Source: Sorangium aterium | GTDB taxonomy: Bacteria > Myxococcota_A > Polyangia > Polyangiales > Polyangiaceae | Length of the DNA stretch: 64,000 nucleotides | Assembly: GCF_028368935.1 (NCBI RefSeq) | Contig: NZ_JAQNDK010000001.1 | Coordinates: 3,906,001-3,970,000 of the forward strand | Reading direction: 5' to 3' | Shown here: positions 1 through 7,491 of the stretch, one piece after another | Layout: each line of letters opens with the position of its first letter | Numbering within the stretch: position 1 is the stretch's first letter | Program-made: the position numbers and the translations under genes | The notes under the pieces: model-generated | Database searches by the model: none | Seen by the model: the letters and a program-made list of their open reading frames with translations, nothing else | What the model was told of the DNA's origin: nothing

Positions 1-270
1 CGCCGGATCGAGGCACAGGATCCACCCCGAGCTCGGCTGGACCGGCCCGCCGAGGTAAACCGGCGCCGGGTCCTTCAGGTCGTTGCCATAACCCGCGAAC
101 GACAGGAGCTCCCCCAGCGTCATCGGCGCTGGCCTGTTCACAACGAACCCCAGCGCCCCGCCCTCGCTGTGCACCGCCAAGAGCACGACCGTCCGGTCGA
201 AGTTCGGATCGCCGAGCGGCGGCGACGCGATGAGGAACCCTGGGGCCAGCACGCTCGCTTCGCTGTTCAT
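1..270 (-). CDS. YqgE/AlgH family protein (3' end outside window)
   Basis: Reading the minus strand from an ATG at 268-270 gives 90 codons with no stop up to the window edge, so only the N-terminal half is present. The start MNSEASVLAPGFLIASPPL, followed by DPNFDRTVVLL, HSEGGALGFVVNRP and VYLGGPV, is the conserved core of the YqgE/AlgH (DUF179/UPF0301) family. AlgH was named from alginate regulation in Pseudomonas, but the biochemical role of the family is not settled. A strong ribosome-binding site (AGGGAGGA) sits just upstream on the minus strand and supports this start. The gene is divergent from the pterin-synthase-like gene at 433, with about 160 bp of shared promoter space. Identity is secure; function is not. 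Confidence 0.88.
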   Translation of the reverse strand, partial: MNSEASVLAPGFLIASPPLGDPNFDRTVVLLAVHSEGGALGFVVNRPAPMTLGELLSFAGYGNDLKDPAPVYLGGPVQPSSGWILCLDPA

Positions 271-420
271 CGGCGATCCTCCCTGGCAACGGTCAACCGG
301 TCACTGCGTCCCGCACGAACCCGTCCGCCGCGGCGGGGGCTGGACGGGAGGTCGCCCCCACCTTACTCCGGTGTGCCGTGACAGGCGATTGGGATCTCCC
401 TCCAGCGCCGGTGCGGCGGG

Positions 421-426
421 TATAGT
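421..426 (+). promoter_or_regulatory. Possible -10 element of a leaderless promoter
   Basis: TATAGT lies 6 bp before the ATG at 433 in otherwise GC-rich sequence, and no Shine-Dalgarno sequence separates them. If this is a -10 box, transcription would start at or within a base or two of the start codon, giving a leaderless mRNA. No convincing -35 box is visible 17 bp upstream, so support is weak. Confidence 0.22.
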
Positions 427-432
427 GGACCC

Positions 433-843
433 ATGTACACCGTCGGCGTCCGCGATCACATCATGGTGGCCCACAGCCTCAAGGGCGTGCAGTTCGGCCC
501 TGCGCAGCGCCTGCACGGCGCGACGTACACGGTCAGCGTGGAGGTGGAGCGCGAGGAGCTCTCGCCCCTCGGCCAGGTGGTCGAGACGAGCGCGCTGCGG
601 GATGGCCTGCGCGCCGTGCTCGCCGAGATCGACTACCGGAACCTCGACGAGCACCCCGCGTTCGAGGGCAAGCGCTCGACGCCGGAGCTCATCGCGCGCT
701 ACATCCACCGCGAGCTCGGCCGCAAGCTCCCGGTGAGCGCCGGAAGCGCCCTCACGATCACGCTGCACGAGTCCCCCCTCGTCTGGGTGCGCTACCGCGC
801 GCCGCTCCGGGGCGCCTCGGTCATGCCGACCGAGCTGGCCTGA
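433..843 (+). CDS. 6-pyruvoyl-tetrahydropterin synthase / QueD-like protein with altered zinc site
   Basis: This 136-residue protein has the length and order of the PTPS/QueD (6-carboxytetrahydropterin synthase) family. It has an N-terminal strand with MVAHSL, then LHGATYTVSVEVE, then NLDEHPAF, STPELIARYI and a C-terminal strand with LHESPLVWVRY. In the family, zinc is held by one His in the first motif and two in HGHNY. Here the second motif reads HGATY, so the third zinc ligand is Ala. The substrate-anchoring Glu near the C-terminus (ESP) is kept. It may bind a pterin-like ligand without normal catalysis, or use another metal ligand. It stands alone, 55 bp before the XPB gene, with no queuosine or folate genes nearby. 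Fold assignment is good; enzymatic role is open. Confidence 0.75.
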   Translation: MYTVGVRDHIMVAHSLKGVQFGPAQRLHGATYTVSVEVEREELSPLGQVVETSALRDGLRAVLAEIDYRNLDEHPAFEGKRSTPELIARYIHRELGRKLPVSAGSALTITLHESPLVWVRYRAPLRGASVMPTELA

Positions 844-898
844 TCGCCGGCCATCTCCGCTTGGCACGCGGCCCTGCCCGCGGCAAAAGAGCGCGCCG

Positions 899-2383
899 AT
901 GACCGAGCCGGTCCGCACAGCGCCGATCGCCCTGAGCTTCCAGGGCGGCACCCTCCGCATCGAAGGCCTCGCCCCGCGCCCTGCGCTCGCGGCTGCGCCT
1001 GCGATCGACAGCAGCGCGCTGCCATCGAGCGCGGACGAGCCCGACGGCGGCGACGCGGGCGATCCCGCCGAGGGCGCGCCGCTCGACCCCGCGTGCCTGC
1101 CCGCGTCCTGCCGCTGGGACGCGCGCGAGCGGGTCTACCGCGTGCCGGCGATCGACTACGCCGAGCTCGTCCTGAGGCTCCGCGCCCGCGGCGTCCCGTT
1201 CACCGACGGCGCCCGCAAGTACGAGGCGCTCCCGCTCGCGCCGCTCGCCAAGCACGACCCGTTCCCCTACCAGCGCGAGGCGCTCGACGCCTGGGCCGGG
1301 CGGCGCAGCCGGGGCGTTGTCGTGCTCCCGACGGGCGCGGGCAAGACGTTCGTCGCGACGCTCGCGATCGCCGCGCGGCAGCGCAGCACGCTCGTGGTCG
1401 TCCCCACCCTGGATCTCCTGAACCAGTGGTACGACGGGCTCTCCGCCGCGTTCGGCGTCCCGATCGGCCTGCTCGGCGGCGGTTATCACGACGTCCTCGA
1501 CCTGACGGTGACCACCTACGACTCCGCGCACGCCCACATGGACCGGCTCGGCGCCCGCTTCGGCCTCGTGATCTTCGACGAGTGCCACCACCTGCCGAGC
1601 CCGTCGTACGCGCTCGCCGCGAAGATGTGCCTCGCGCCCTTCCGCCTCGGCCTCACCGCCACGCCCGAGCGCGCCGACGGCCGGGGCTACGACGATCTCA
1701 TCGGCCCGATCGTCTTCCGCCGGGAGATCACCGAGCTCTCCGGGCAGTACCTCGCGGCCTACGACGTCGTCCGGCTCGAGGTGCCGCTCTCGGACGACGA
1801 GCGCGCCGCGTACGAGGCGGCGCGCGCCGTGTACATCGGCTTTCTGCGCGCCAACGGCATCCGCATGCCCGAGGGGTGGGGCCAGTTCATCCTGCTGAGC
1901 TCGCAGTCCGACGCCGGCCGCCGCGCCTTCGAGGCGTACCGCCGCCAGCGCAGCCTCGCGCTGTGCGCGCCCGGCAAGATCGACGTCCTCGCCCGGCTGC
2001 TCCACGCCCACCGCGCCGATCGGACCCTGGTCTTCACCGAGGACAACGCCACGGTCTACCAGATCTCGCGGCAGTTCCTGCTGCCTGCGATCACCCACCA
2101 GACCAAGGTGAAGGAGCGCAGCGCCATCCTCGACGCCTTCAACCGCGGCGCGCTGTCGGCGGTCGTCACCTCGAAGGTGCTGAACGAGGGGGTCAACGTG
2201 CCCGAGGCCAACGTGGCGATCGTCCTGTCGGGCAGCGGCTCGGTGCGGGAGCACGTCCAGCGGCTCGGCCGCATCCTGCGCCGGAGCGAGAACAAGACGG
2301 CGATCCTCTACGAGCTCGTGGCCCTCGGCACGAGCGAGCAGCGGGTGAGCGACAAGCGCCGGGAGCACGTTGCTTACCAGTGA
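899..2383 (+). CDS. XPB-type DNA helicase (superfamily 2)
   Basis: This 494-residue SF2 helicase resembles archaeal and bacterial XPB/Rad25 proteins. After a roughly 115-residue N-terminal region come a Q-like PYQREALDAW, Walker A LPTGAGKTF, motif Ia VVVPTLDLLNQW, Walker B IFDECHHL, motif III LGLTATPER, and in the second RecA-like domain LVFTEDNATV, VVTSKVLNEGVNVPEA and the motif VI stretch HVQRLGRILRR. XPB unwinds DNA with ATP in transcription-coupled and excision repair. The downstream DUF790/Bax1 gene starts 14 bases before this stop, so the two are almost certainly co-translated. In archaea XPB and Bax1 form a helicase-nuclease pair, and the same partnership is the natural inference here. 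Only a weak ribosome-binding site precedes the start. Confidence 0.9.
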   Translation: MTEPVRTAPIALSFQGGTLRIEGLAPRPALAAAPAIDSSALPSSADEPDGGDAGDPAEGAPLDPACLPASCRWDARERVYRVPAIDYAELVLRLRARGVPFTDGARKYEALPLAPLAKHDPFPYQREALDAWAGRRSRGVVVLPTGAGKTFVATLAIAARQRSTLVVVPTLDLLNQWYDGLSAAFGVPIGLLGGGYHDVLDLTVTTYDSAHAHMDRLGARFGLVIFDECHHLPSPSYALAAKMCLAPFRLGLTATPERADGRGYDDLIGPIVFRREITELSGQYLAAYDVVRLEVPLSDDERAAYEAARAVYIGFLRANGIRMPEGWGQFILLSSQSDAGRRAFEAYRRQRSLALCAPGKIDVLARLLHAHRADRTLVFTEDNATVYQISRQFLLPAITHQTKVKERSAILDAFNRGALSAVVTSKVLNEGVNVPEANVAIVLSGSGSVREHVQRLGRILRRSENKTAILYELVALGTSEQRVSDKRREHVAYQ

Positions 2384-3590
2384 CCTCGTCCGCGTCCGCC
2401 GCCGGGGCGGGATGGTCGTGCCGCAGTACCTCCGCGGGGCGGCCGCCGAGCGCCTGCTGCCGGTCGCGCGGGCGTACCTCGACATCCTCTCGCAGCGCGT
2501 CGGCGAGCGCCGCGACGACGTCGAGGCCGCGCTCGACGCCATCGAGGTGCCCGCGCGGGATCGCGTGGCCTCGCTCGGCCTGAGGAAGGTGCTCGAGGAC
2601 GGCTGCGAGTACGAGGTGCAGGAGGGCGTCGATCCCGAGGCGCTCCGGCGCGAGCTGTTCCACGCGGCGGCGGCGGCGCACCGCGCCCTCGACGTCCGCG
2701 CCCGCTTCGATCGCGCCGCCGTGCTCGACGAGGTGGCCGCCCGGCTCGGCACGACGCCCGCCGCGATCGAGGCGGGCCTGTACGCCGACCTGCGCGGCGC
2801 CGAGATCCTCCGGCGCGCGGCCGCGGACGCGCCCGAGATCCTGCTGGATCGGTACAACCTGGCGCTGGCGCAGTCGATCCTCCTCCGGGCGACGCAGGTG
2901 ACGATCCGCATCGAGGGGGAGAGCGCCCAGCGGTACCGGCGGATCTTCCGGGCGGCGCGCTTCCACGGGCTCATCCACGTGGTCCAGGGCGATCCGGTCT
3001 CCGGCTACACGATCGCGCTCGACGGCCCGTTCAGCCTGTTCGACGCGGTGCAGCGGTATGGCCTGCGGCTCGCGATGTTCCTGCCGTCGGTGCTCTCGTG
3101 CGCCTCGTTCCGGCTGCGGGCCGACCTGCGCTGGGGGCGCGACAAGGAGCCGCTCGCGGTCGAGATCGGCCCGGCGGACGGCCTCCTGTACCATGGGCGC
3201 GAGCTCGCGGAGACGACACCCGAGCTGGACGCGTTCTGCGAGGGGTTCAGGAAGCTCGGGTCGCCCTGGACCGTGTCGCCGAACGAGCGGCTGTTCGCGC
3301 TGCCCGGGGAGGTGGTGTGCGTCCCCGATCTGGTGTTCCTGAACGCGGAGACCGGGGAGGAGGTGTACCTCGAGGCGTTCGGGTTCTGGAGCCGGGACGC
3401 GGTGTGGCGGCGCGTCGAGCTGATCCGGAAGGGGTTTCCGGCGAGGATCCTGCTCGCGGTCGGCAAGCAGCTCCGCGTGAGCGAGGAGGTGCTGGGCGAC
3501 GACGAAGCCGGGGAGATCTATGTCTACCGGGCGACGATGTCGCCGCGCGCGGTGCTGGCCCGGCTGGACGGGAAGCGCGGGGGGGCGTGA
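2370..3590 (+). CDS. Bax1-like (DUF790) nuclease partner of XPB
   Basis: This 406-residue protein matches the DUF790 family, whose archaeal members are Bax1, the nuclease that binds XPB. The N-terminal region begins LTSDLVRVRRRGG and passes into the long helical section typical of the family. The C-terminal third carries the nuclease-like core: VCVPDLVFLN, then YLEAFGFWSRDAVWRR and ELIRKG. This gives the PD...E.FGFW pattern of the PD-(D/E)XK-related active site. The TTG or GTG start region lies inside the end of the XPB gene, with a 14-bp overlap. Together they would unwind and cut DNA around lesions or junctions. Loss of either overlap or active-site residues is not seen, so the pair looks functional. 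Confidence 0.85.
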   Translation: MLTSDLVRVRRRGGMVVPQYLRGAAAERLLPVARAYLDILSQRVGERRDDVEAALDAIEVPARDRVASLGLRKVLEDGCEYEVQEGVDPEALRRELFHAAAAAHRALDVRARFDRAAVLDEVAARLGTTPAAIEAGLYADLRGAEILRRAAADAPEILLDRYNLALAQSILLRATQVTIRIEGESAQRYRRIFRAARFHGLIHVVQGDPVSGYTIALDGPFSLFDAVQRYGLRLAMFLPSVLSCASFRLRADLRWGRDKEPLAVEIGPADGLLYHGRELAETTPELDAFCEGFRKLGSPWTVSPNERLFALPGEVVCVPDLVFLNAETGEEVYLEAFGFWSRDAVWRRVELIRKGFPARILLAVGKQLRVSEEVLGDDEAGEIYVYRATMSPRAVLARLDGKRGGA

Positions 3591-3610
3591 GCCGCTGGGG
3601 AGGGCCATCC

Positions 3611-3637
3611 GACGCCCGCGACGCCCGCGACGCCCGC
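3611..3637. repeat. Three tandem copies of a 9-bp unit between convergent genes
   Basis: GACGCCCGC is repeated three times head to tail in the 52-bp gap between the stop codons of the Bax1-like gene and the convergent PHP-domain gene. It contains no obvious hairpin. It may be simple slippage in a GC-rich spacer. Confidence 0.7.
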
Positions 3638-3642
3638 GGCGC

Positions 3643-4722
3643 TCACGGCTCCACGGTCGCGTACGCCGGCGTCCACGCCCGCTTCCCGTCCGGCCGCGTG
3701 ATCCGCGCCCGCACGTACCGCTCCCCGCCGCGGAGCCGGTACGTCGCCCGGCCCTCCGTGGGCTGCTGCCGCTCCAGCACGCGCCCGCCCCGCCCGACGA
3801 ACTCGACGACCGCGCCCGCCGCCACCGGCCAGACCGAGAACGCGTCCCCGGCGATCGCGATCCTCCGCAGCCTCGCCCCGGACGACGCGTAGAGCCGTCC
3901 CCCGGCGAGCGCGCTGCAGATCGCGGCGCGCGACGCCTCCCGCGAGAACACCTCGATGAACCCGCGGCCGGGCCCCGCGGGCGGCGCGCCCGATCCGGCC
4001 ATGAGCTGGTGCAGATCGTCCACCGCGACGCCGACGATCCCCCCTCCCGCGGCGCCGCGCACCGTCAGCACCGCGTCCCATAGCGCCTCGTGCGATGGGC
4101 GCGTCGCGTCGCCGTCCGTGTACACATACGGGTGCCCGCTGTGGATCTCCAGGAGCTCCGCCGCAGGCGCCGCCAGGAGGTCGCCGGCCGATAACGTCCA
4201 GTCGAAATTCGGGTGATTGATGAGCGCCACACCCCCCTCCGCCCACACACGGCCGATCGCCCACTTCAGCGCCTCCCCCTTGGTCAGGAAGGCGCCCCCG
4301 CCGATCGTCGCGCGCGTACAGAGCGCGTTCACGTGCACGGGCTTCCCCTCTGCCCACATCGTGACCTCCTCGCCGGGGATCACGACGAAATTCGACGCCG
4401 ACGAGGGATCCTGGAACATCGCAGGATCGACGCGCTGGTTGTGGTCTGTCAGCGCCACGAAGGAATACCCGTTCTCGCGGTACCAGCGGACGACGTCTCG
4501 CGGCTCGCTGTCCCCGTCGCTCAGGGACGTGTGCGTGTGGATGTTTCCGCGCTGGAACACCTCCACGTCGAGCGCCTTCTCGAAGTGCGGGCGGCCCGGC
4601 GGTCCGCGCCCTCCGGGAGCAGAGCCCGAATCGTGCGAGGCGCGCTCCGCCCTGCCGGCAAGCGCGAGGAGCGCCGCCGCGCCGATGAACAGGAGAGCAC
4701 TCCAGCGTCCGCGCATGTTCAT
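3643..4722 (-). CDS. Secreted PHP-domain phosphoesterase-like protein
   Basis: The chosen ATG at 4722 gives 359 residues starting MNMRGRWSALLFIGAAALL, a clear signal peptide; frames further upstream lack one. The body is a PHP (polymerase and histidinol phosphatase) metal-dependent domain. From about residue 58 it shows IHTHTSLSDG, then LTDHN, PGEEVTM, ALINHPNFDW, LLEIHSGHP and GVAVDDLHQ, so all the expected metal ligands (H-x-H, D-H, E, H, H, D-x-H) are present. The last 80 residues look like a beta-sandwich (AYATVEP end). PHP proteins hydrolyse phosphoesters, and secreted members of this type are of unknown substrate. It converges with the Bax1 gene and is divergent from the glycosyltransferase at 4902. 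Catalytic competence is likely, specificity unknown. Confidence 0.8.
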   Translation of the reverse strand: MNMRGRWSALLFIGAAALLALAGRAERASHDSGSAPGGRGPPGRPHFEKALDVEVFQRGNIHTHTSLSDGDSEPRDVVRWYRENGYSFVALTDHNQRVDPAMFQDPSSASNFVVIPGEEVTMWAEGKPVHVNALCTRATIGGGAFLTKGEALKWAIGRVWAEGGVALINHPNFDWTLSAGDLLAAPAAELLEIHSGHPYVYTDGDATRPSHEALWDAVLTVRGAAGGGIVGVAVDDLHQLMAGSGAPPAGPGRGFIEVFSREASRAAICSALAGGRLYASSGARLRRIAIAGDAFSVWPVAAGAVVEFVGRGGRVLERQQPTEGRATYRLRGGERYVRARITRPDGKRAWTPAYATVEP

Positions 4723-4822
4723 TGCGATGACATGGAGAGTATACAGAACGCCAGGGCCGCGACCAATTCGCAGAGAGCACGCCCGCACCTCCGCCGCCGC
4801 GCGTTACCTCTCCCGCGCTCCG

Positions 4823-4863
4823 GCGCGCGCGCGCGCGCGCCCGTCTCCTCTTCAATTTTTAAT
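4823..4863. promoter_or_regulatory. (GC)9 tract next to an AT palindrome in a divergent promoter region
   Basis: An uninterrupted run of nine GC dinucleotides occupies about 4823-4840 and can in principle adopt Z-DNA. About a dozen bases further on, CAATTTTTAATTG forms a short AT-rich dyad (CAATT/AATTG), unusual for this DNA. Both lie between the divergent PHP (start 4722) and glycosyltransferase (start about 4902) genes, where promoters for both must sit. Confidence 0.5.
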
Positions 4864-4901
4864 TGCCCCGGTCCACCGCCGTCCGGCGGCATACTGCTCC
4901 C

Positions 4902-6011
4902 GTGACGCCCCCCCTCCTCGCGCTCGTCATGATCGTCAAGGACGAGGCCCCCTCCATCCGCGAGACCCTCGCCTCCGCCAGGCCCCACGTCGACCGATTC
5001 ACCGTCCTCGACACCGGCTCCACCGACGGCACACAGGCCCTGGTGCGCTCCGCCATGGCCGGTGTCCCCGGCGACCTCGTCGAGGAGCCCTTCATCGACT
5101 TCGGCGCGACGCGCAGCCGCGCCCTCGATCTGGCCGGCGACGCGGCCGTGTTCACCCTCATGCTGAGCGGCGACGAGCGCCTCGTCGCGGGCGACGCGCT
5201 CCGTCGCTTCTGCGAGGAGCGCCGCGACGCGTCGGGCCCGGGGCACGGCGCCTACCACGTCCGCGTACGCTATGGCGATTCCGTCTATGACTCCGCCCGG
5301 CTCGCCCGCGCCTCGGCCGGGTGGCGCTACGTCGGCGCCACCCACGAGGTGCTCTCCAAGGAAGGCGAGCCGCCCCCCTCGATCCGCGTCCCCGACGCCC
5401 ACATCATCCACGACCTCTCTCGCCGCGACGCCGCCGCCCAGACCCGGAGATGGCAGCGCGACCTGGAGCTGCTCTCCGCCGCGCTGGCCCGATCCCCCCG
5501 CGACGCCCGCGCCGCCTTCTACCTCGCGCAGACGCTGGAGTGCCTCGGCCGGCACGCGGAGGCGTTCGAGGCCTACGAGCGGCGCGCCGCGCTCGGCGGC
5601 TGGCAGGAGGAGGTCTACGAATCGCTGTTCCGCATGGCGCGCACCGCCGCCGCGCTCGGGCGCCCCTGGCCCGAGGTGCAGCAGCGCTACCTCGACGCCC
5701 ACGCCCACAGCCCGCACCGCGCCGAGCCGCTCTTCGCCGTCGCCTGGCACTGGTACGGGCAGCGGCGCTGGCCGCTGACGTACCTCTTCGCCTCCCGCGG
5801 CGCCGCCCTCCCCTTCCCCGCCCAGGCCACCCTCTTCGTGGACGCCGAGGTCTACGAGCACAAGCTGCTCGACCTCGTCGCCACCAGCGCGTTCCACGTC
5901 GGCGAGCTCGCCGCCGGCGAGGCGGCGCTGCGCAAGGCCCTCGCGCGCCGCCCCGGCGATCCGCGCCTGCTCAGGAACCTCGCGTTCTACGCGCCTGCGA
6001 AGAGGCGCTGA
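4902..6011 (+). CDS. Family 2 glycosyltransferase with TPR-like C-terminal repeats
   Basis: The protein starts ALVMIVKDEAPSIRETL and carries VLDTGSTDGTQALV, the DxGSxDGT nucleotide-sugar-binding motif of GT-A family 2 transferases. VEEPFIDFGATRSRALDLA and HIIHDLSRRD follow, as in the GT2-TPR group. From about residue 190 to the end, helical repeats (ARAAFYLAQTLECLG, EAFEAYERRAALGG, AGEAALRKALARRPGD) look like TPRs. I chose GTG at 4902, which places the catalytic strand at the normal distance from the N-terminus; a TTG at 4863 would add 13 residues. Relatives glycosylate proteins or act on cell-surface glycans, but the acceptor cannot be read from sequence. It converges with CorA, with 20 bp between the stops. 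Confidence 0.82.
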   Translation: MTPPLLALVMIVKDEAPSIRETLASARPHVDRFTVLDTGSTDGTQALVRSAMAGVPGDLVEEPFIDFGATRSRALDLAGDAAVFTLMLSGDERLVAGDALRRFCEERRDASGPGHGAYHVRVRYGDSVYDSARLARASAGWRYVGATHEVLSKEGEPPPSIRVPDAHIIHDLSRRDAAAQTRRWQRDLELLSAALARSPRDARAAFYLAQTLECLGRHAEAFEAYERRAALGGWQEEVYESLFRMARTAAALGRPWPEVQQRYLDAHAHSPHRAEPLFAVAWHWYGQRRWPLTYLFASRGAALPFPAQATLFVDAEVYEHKLLDLVATSAFHVGELAAGEAALRKALARRPGDPRLLRNLAFYAPAKRR

Positions 6012-6031
6012 CGCGCCGCGCTCGCCGCCGC

Positions 6032-7237
6032 TCAGGCGCCGTCGTTGTCCTTCCTGATCCAGCCCTTGCGGCGATAGTACGTGAGCAGCCCGACGACGCT
6101 CGCCAGCATCAGGCACCATACGAGCGGATAGCCGTAATACCAGTCGAGCTCCGGCATGTTGTACGGCGAGCTCTCGTGGTGGAAGTTCATCCCGTAGATG
6201 CCTGCAATGGCGGTCACCGGGAGGAAGATCGTCGAGATGATCGTGAGCACCTTCATGATCTCGTTCATCCGGTTCGACATCCCGGAGAGGTGGAGATCCA
6301 TGAGGCCCGAGCTGAGCTCGCGGTAGGTCTCGACCATGTCCATCAGCTGCACCGCGTGATCGTACGTGTCGCGCAGGTAGAGCCGCGTGTCCTTGGCGAT
6401 CATCGGGTTGTCCTCGCGGAGCAGCGCGTTGACGAGATCGCGCTGCGGCCAGATGGCGCGCCGGAGCGTGAGCAGATCCCGCTTCAGATCGTGGATCGGC
6501 TTCGACATCCGGCGCCTCGCGTCGATCACCTCGACCTCCAGGTCCTCGATGTGCTCACCGAGCCGCTCGAGCACCGGGAAGAAGCCGTCGACCACCGCGT
6601 CGAGCAGCGCGTACGCCAGGTAATCGGCGCCCCGCTCCCGGATCGAGCCCCGGCCGGTGCGGATTCGCTCCCGCACGGCCTCCATGACGTCCCAGTCGGC
6701 CTCTTCCTGCACCGTCAGGACGAAGCTCTTGCCGACCAGGATGGCCAGCTGCTCGGTGCGCAGCACGCAGCGCTCGTTGACCTGCACCATCCGCGCGATG
6801 ATGAGGACGTGCTCGCCGCCGTAGACGTCCGCCTTCGGCCGCTGGGGCACGTTGACCATGTCCTCCAGCGCGAGCGGGTGGACACGGAAGATCTCGCCCA
6901 GCCGCTCGAAGGTCCCCTTGTGCCCGAGCCCCCGGACATCGACCCACGTGATGGAGGGCCGGTCGTCCGTGAGGTAGGGGATGCACTCGTCGACGCGCTG
7001 AATCTCCTTCTCGGACACGACCTCGGCGTCGTAGTCGATGACGAAGATCTTCGGCCGCTGCGTTTCCTCGATGACGAGCGTCCCGGGCGGCGACGCCGGC
7101 GGCGGCTCGTGCACGAGCCGGGCGCGCCTGGGCCGCAGCGTCGTCCGGTCGAGGTCGGCCCTCTCCTGGACCCAGGAGGCGCGCGGCTGCGGCGCGCTGC
7201 TGCGCCGCGATTCGGGGGGTAGCGTGGAGCTCGTCAC
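6032..7237 (-). CDS. corA: CorA-family magnesium/divalent cation transporter
   Basis: This is a CorA (MIT family) channel of about 401 residues. It has a variable N-terminus, then a cytoplasmic funnel domain (IFVIDYDAEVV, ITWVDVRGLG, HPLALEDMVN) and a long coiled-coil helix leading to two membrane helices. The hallmark pore motif reads AGIYGMNF, followed by the short extracellular loop, the second helix (YPLVWCLMLASVVGLLTYY) and a basic C-tail ending in KGWIRKDNDGA. The family forms inner-membrane pentamers that import Mg2+ and sometimes Co2+ or Ni2+. The start is uncertain: a GTG at 7237 is used, while a TTG at 7258 would add seven residues. Neither has a strong ribosome-binding site. It stands alone. 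Confidence 0.93.
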   Translation of the reverse strand: MTSSTLPPESRRSSAPQPRASWVQERADLDRTTLRPRRARLVHEPPPASPPGTLVIEETQRPKIFVIDYDAEVVSEKEIQRVDECIPYLTDDRPSITWVDVRGLGHKGTFERLGEIFRVHPLALEDMVNVPQRPKADVYGGEHVLIIARMVQVNERCVLRTEQLAILVGKSFVLTVQEEADWDVMEAVRERIRTGRGSIRERGADYLAYALLDAVVDGFFPVLERLGEHIEDLEVEVIDARRRMSKPIHDLKRDLLTLRRAIWPQRDLVNALLREDNPMIAKDTRLYLRDTYDHAVQLMDMVETYRELSSGLMDLHLSGMSNRMNEIMKVLTIISTIFLPVTAIAGIYGMNFHHESSPYNMPELDWYYGYPLVWCLMLASVVGLLTYYRRKGWIRKDNDGA

Positions 7238-7491
7238 GGGGGCGTGATGGTAGACCAAGATCCCGCGGCATCGAGCGCGGGATGACGCGCGGAAGCGAGC
7301 GCGCTCTCGCGCTCGCTCCGCGGCGCCGGGTGGCGTATGCTGATGGGGCCGCGGAGGGGAGTTGCTGGTCGGGCCGCGGCGGGGAACGGGCGCTCGCAGG
7401 GCCGCCTCTTCCTCCCTGTCCCTGCTGGCCGGGGCAGCGCGCGACGCGCGCCGGCCTGCGCCTCGCGCCGCAGCGCGCCCTGCCCTTCCGG

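Noticed and set aside
860-880. TGGCACGCGGCCCTGC as a sigma-54 promoter
   Set aside because: The -12 GC of the TTGC element is not at the required spacing.
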